Source: an uncultured Eudoraea sp.
GTDB taxonomy: Bacteria; Bacteroidota; Bacteroidia; Flavobacteriales; Flavobacteriaceae
Assembly (NCBI RefSeq): GCF_947490415.1
Contig: NZ_CANLGX010000003.1
Span: 310,001 to 374,000 of the forward strand
Direction of reading: 5' to 3'
DNA length: 64,000 bases
Every line of letters begins with the position of its first letter. Positions within the stretch are counted from its first letter, which is position 1. The notes beneath the pieces were generated by a model. The model saw nothing but the letters and a program-made list of their open reading frames with translations, did not search any database and was not told the origin of the DNA. Made by a program: the position numbers and the translations under genes. Shown in pieces: positions 63,089 to 64,000 of this stretch.

Positions 63089-64000
63089 ATGTTAATCTGG
63101 GGTGCCTTTATTTTTCTTGTTTGTATATTTCTCGCACTTGATCTGGGTATATTCAACAAGAAAGATCATATAATACGATCTAAAGAGGCTGCCATCTGGA
63201 CAGCAATATGGTTTGCTGTAGCTATGAGTTTTAGTGCGGTTATCTACTGGCTTTTCTCAAAAGGCATTATTGATAATCCCACTGATTTAACCCCTGGAGA
63301 TGCGGTTTTAAAGTATATCACAGGATATTTAATTGAACTCTCCTTAAGCATTGATAATGTATTTGTAATAGCTGTTATTTTTTCAGCTTTTGGCATTCCA
63401 ACAATTTATCAGCACCGGGTATTGTTTTGGGGAATTTTAGGTGCCATTGTTTTTAGAGCCTTAATGATACTCTTTGGAGTTGTACTCATAAACGAGTTTG
63501 AATGGATAATTTATGTGTTTGGTGTTTTCCTTCTTTACACGGCTTATAAGATGTTACGCACCGGAAATTCCGATTTCAATCCTAAGGAATCTTTCGTTTT
63601 TAAACAGATTAAGAAAATTTATCCTATCACCACAGTTATTAGTGGTCACAATTTTTTTATAAAGAAGATGGGGTTAACGGTAGCTACTCCTTTGTTTGTG
63701 GCGCTCATTGTAATTGAATTGACGGATGTAATGTTTGCTTTAGACAGTATTCCCGCCATTCTTGCAATAACGGCTAATCCGTTTATTGTATTTAGTTCTA
63801 ATATCCTTGCAATATTAGGTTTGCGATCTATGTATTTTCTAGTTTCCAGGATGTTGACTAATTTTCGATATATACATTATAGCCTTGTCGTAATATTAGC
63901 CTTTGTAGGGCTCAAAATGGTTTCTTCTCATTATGTTAGTGTCCGCGAATGGGTTTCCCTTACAGTAATTATATCCTCTCTTATAGGTGGTGTTGTAGCT
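63089..64000 (+). CDS. TerC/Alx-family membrane protein, 3' end cut by window
   Basis: An open frame of 304 codons runs from ATG 63089 to the end of the window without a stop. It is a TerC family protein: FLVCIFLALDLGIFNKKDH at the start, SIDNVFVIAVIFSAFG, LYTAYKMLRTG, then ATPLFVALIVIELTDVMFAL and LRSMYFLVS. About nine membrane helices are visible. The two acidic stretches (SIDNVFV, ELTDVMFALDS) are the hallmark of metal-ion exporters such as Alx/MeeF (manganese). It is transcribed divergently from the minus-strand group. The missing C-terminus is probably short. Confidence 0.88.
   Translation, partial: MLIWGAFIFLVCIFLALDLGIFNKKDHIIRSKEAAIWTAIWFAVAMSFSAVIYWLFSKGIIDNPTDLTPGDAVLKYITGYLIELSLSIDNVFVIAVIFSAFGIPTIYQHRVLFWGILGAIVFRALMILFGVVLINEFEWIIYVFGVFLLYTAYKMLRTGNSDFNPKESFVFKQIKKIYPITTVISGHNFFIKKMGLTVATPLFVALIVIELTDVMFALDSIPAILAITANPFIVFSSNILAILGLRSMYFLVSRMLTNFRYIHYSLVVILAFVGLKMVSSHYVSVREWVSLTVIISSLIGGVVA

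Noticed and set aside
1-64000. CRISPR arrays, tRNA or rRNA genes, insertion sequences, prophage
   Set aside because: I looked on both strands for regular spacer repeats, cloverleaf-like elements, conserved rRNA segments and transposase or integrase genes and found none.

Overview
The window looks like chromosomal DNA of a flavobacterium (Bacteroidota, Flavobacteriaceae or a close relative). The evidence is moderate-to-low GC, lack of Shine-Dalgarno sites, several TAnnTTTG-type -7 promoter boxes, many SPII lipoproteins, and families typical of that group (DUF4251, DUF6268, DUF6503, CHRD, GlcG-like, DUF7009, Asp-box 'sortilin-like' proteins). I see no rRNA, tRNA, CRISPR array, insertion sequence or prophage. 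Both ends cut through genes: the 3' part of a DUF4242/cyclase-like/AraC regulator on the left and the 5' part of a TerC-family gene on the right.

1-6.4 kb: AraC-type regulator, truncated haemoglobin, berberine-bridge FAD oxidase, then a probable exported catabolic set (GlcG-like protein, CBM6 lipoprotein, Tat-exported URO-D-like protein, aldo/keto reductase). 6.4-14.9 kb: outer-membrane barrel, the three-gene proton-translocating transhydrogenase operon (pntAA-pntAB-pntB), an eroded ABC-2 permease remnant, TfoX-like protein, exported sugar-isomerase-like protein, DUF6503, membrane M23 peptidase homologue and an EamA exporter. 15-23.4 kb: a small orphan protein next to a TPR class III adenylate cyclase, a hydrolase remnant, an AraC-led DUF1772/NmrA/DUF5367 group, an S41 protease and an SMP-30-like lipoprotein.

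23.5-40 kb is dominated by RNA-remodelling genes: two near-identical cold-shock proteins with matching promoters and terminators, and four DEAD-box helicases, interspersed with an SLC12-type transporter, a cytochrome c, an FAD dehydrogenase and an alcohol dehydrogenase. Inside it lies a visibly AT-rich stretch (about 31.2-35.3 kb) with an unusual lipoprotein, a radical SAM/SPASM enzyme and Dps.

40-47.5 kb: a pair of DoxX-like genes, a 1,009-residue Asp-box propeller protein flanked by two copies of an intergenic repeat and, further out, by copies of a second hairpin repeat, an isolated fabD, and tandem CHRD-domain lipoproteins. 47.6-63 kb, mostly minus strand: DUF4251 lipoprotein, DMT transporter, a Cys-rich sialidase-like propeller abutting a TlpA thioredoxin, an FdhF/YdeP molybdoenzyme with a decayed DUF7009 neighbour, small membrane proteins, a Bcr/CflA MFS pump, and a three-gene set of secreted propeller/Ig proteins.

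No complete, unmistakably new system is visible. The best leads are the AT-rich lipoprotein plus radical SAM pair, the nested repeats around 41.5-44.6 kb, the CDCC propeller/TlpA pair, and three gene remnants showing decay.
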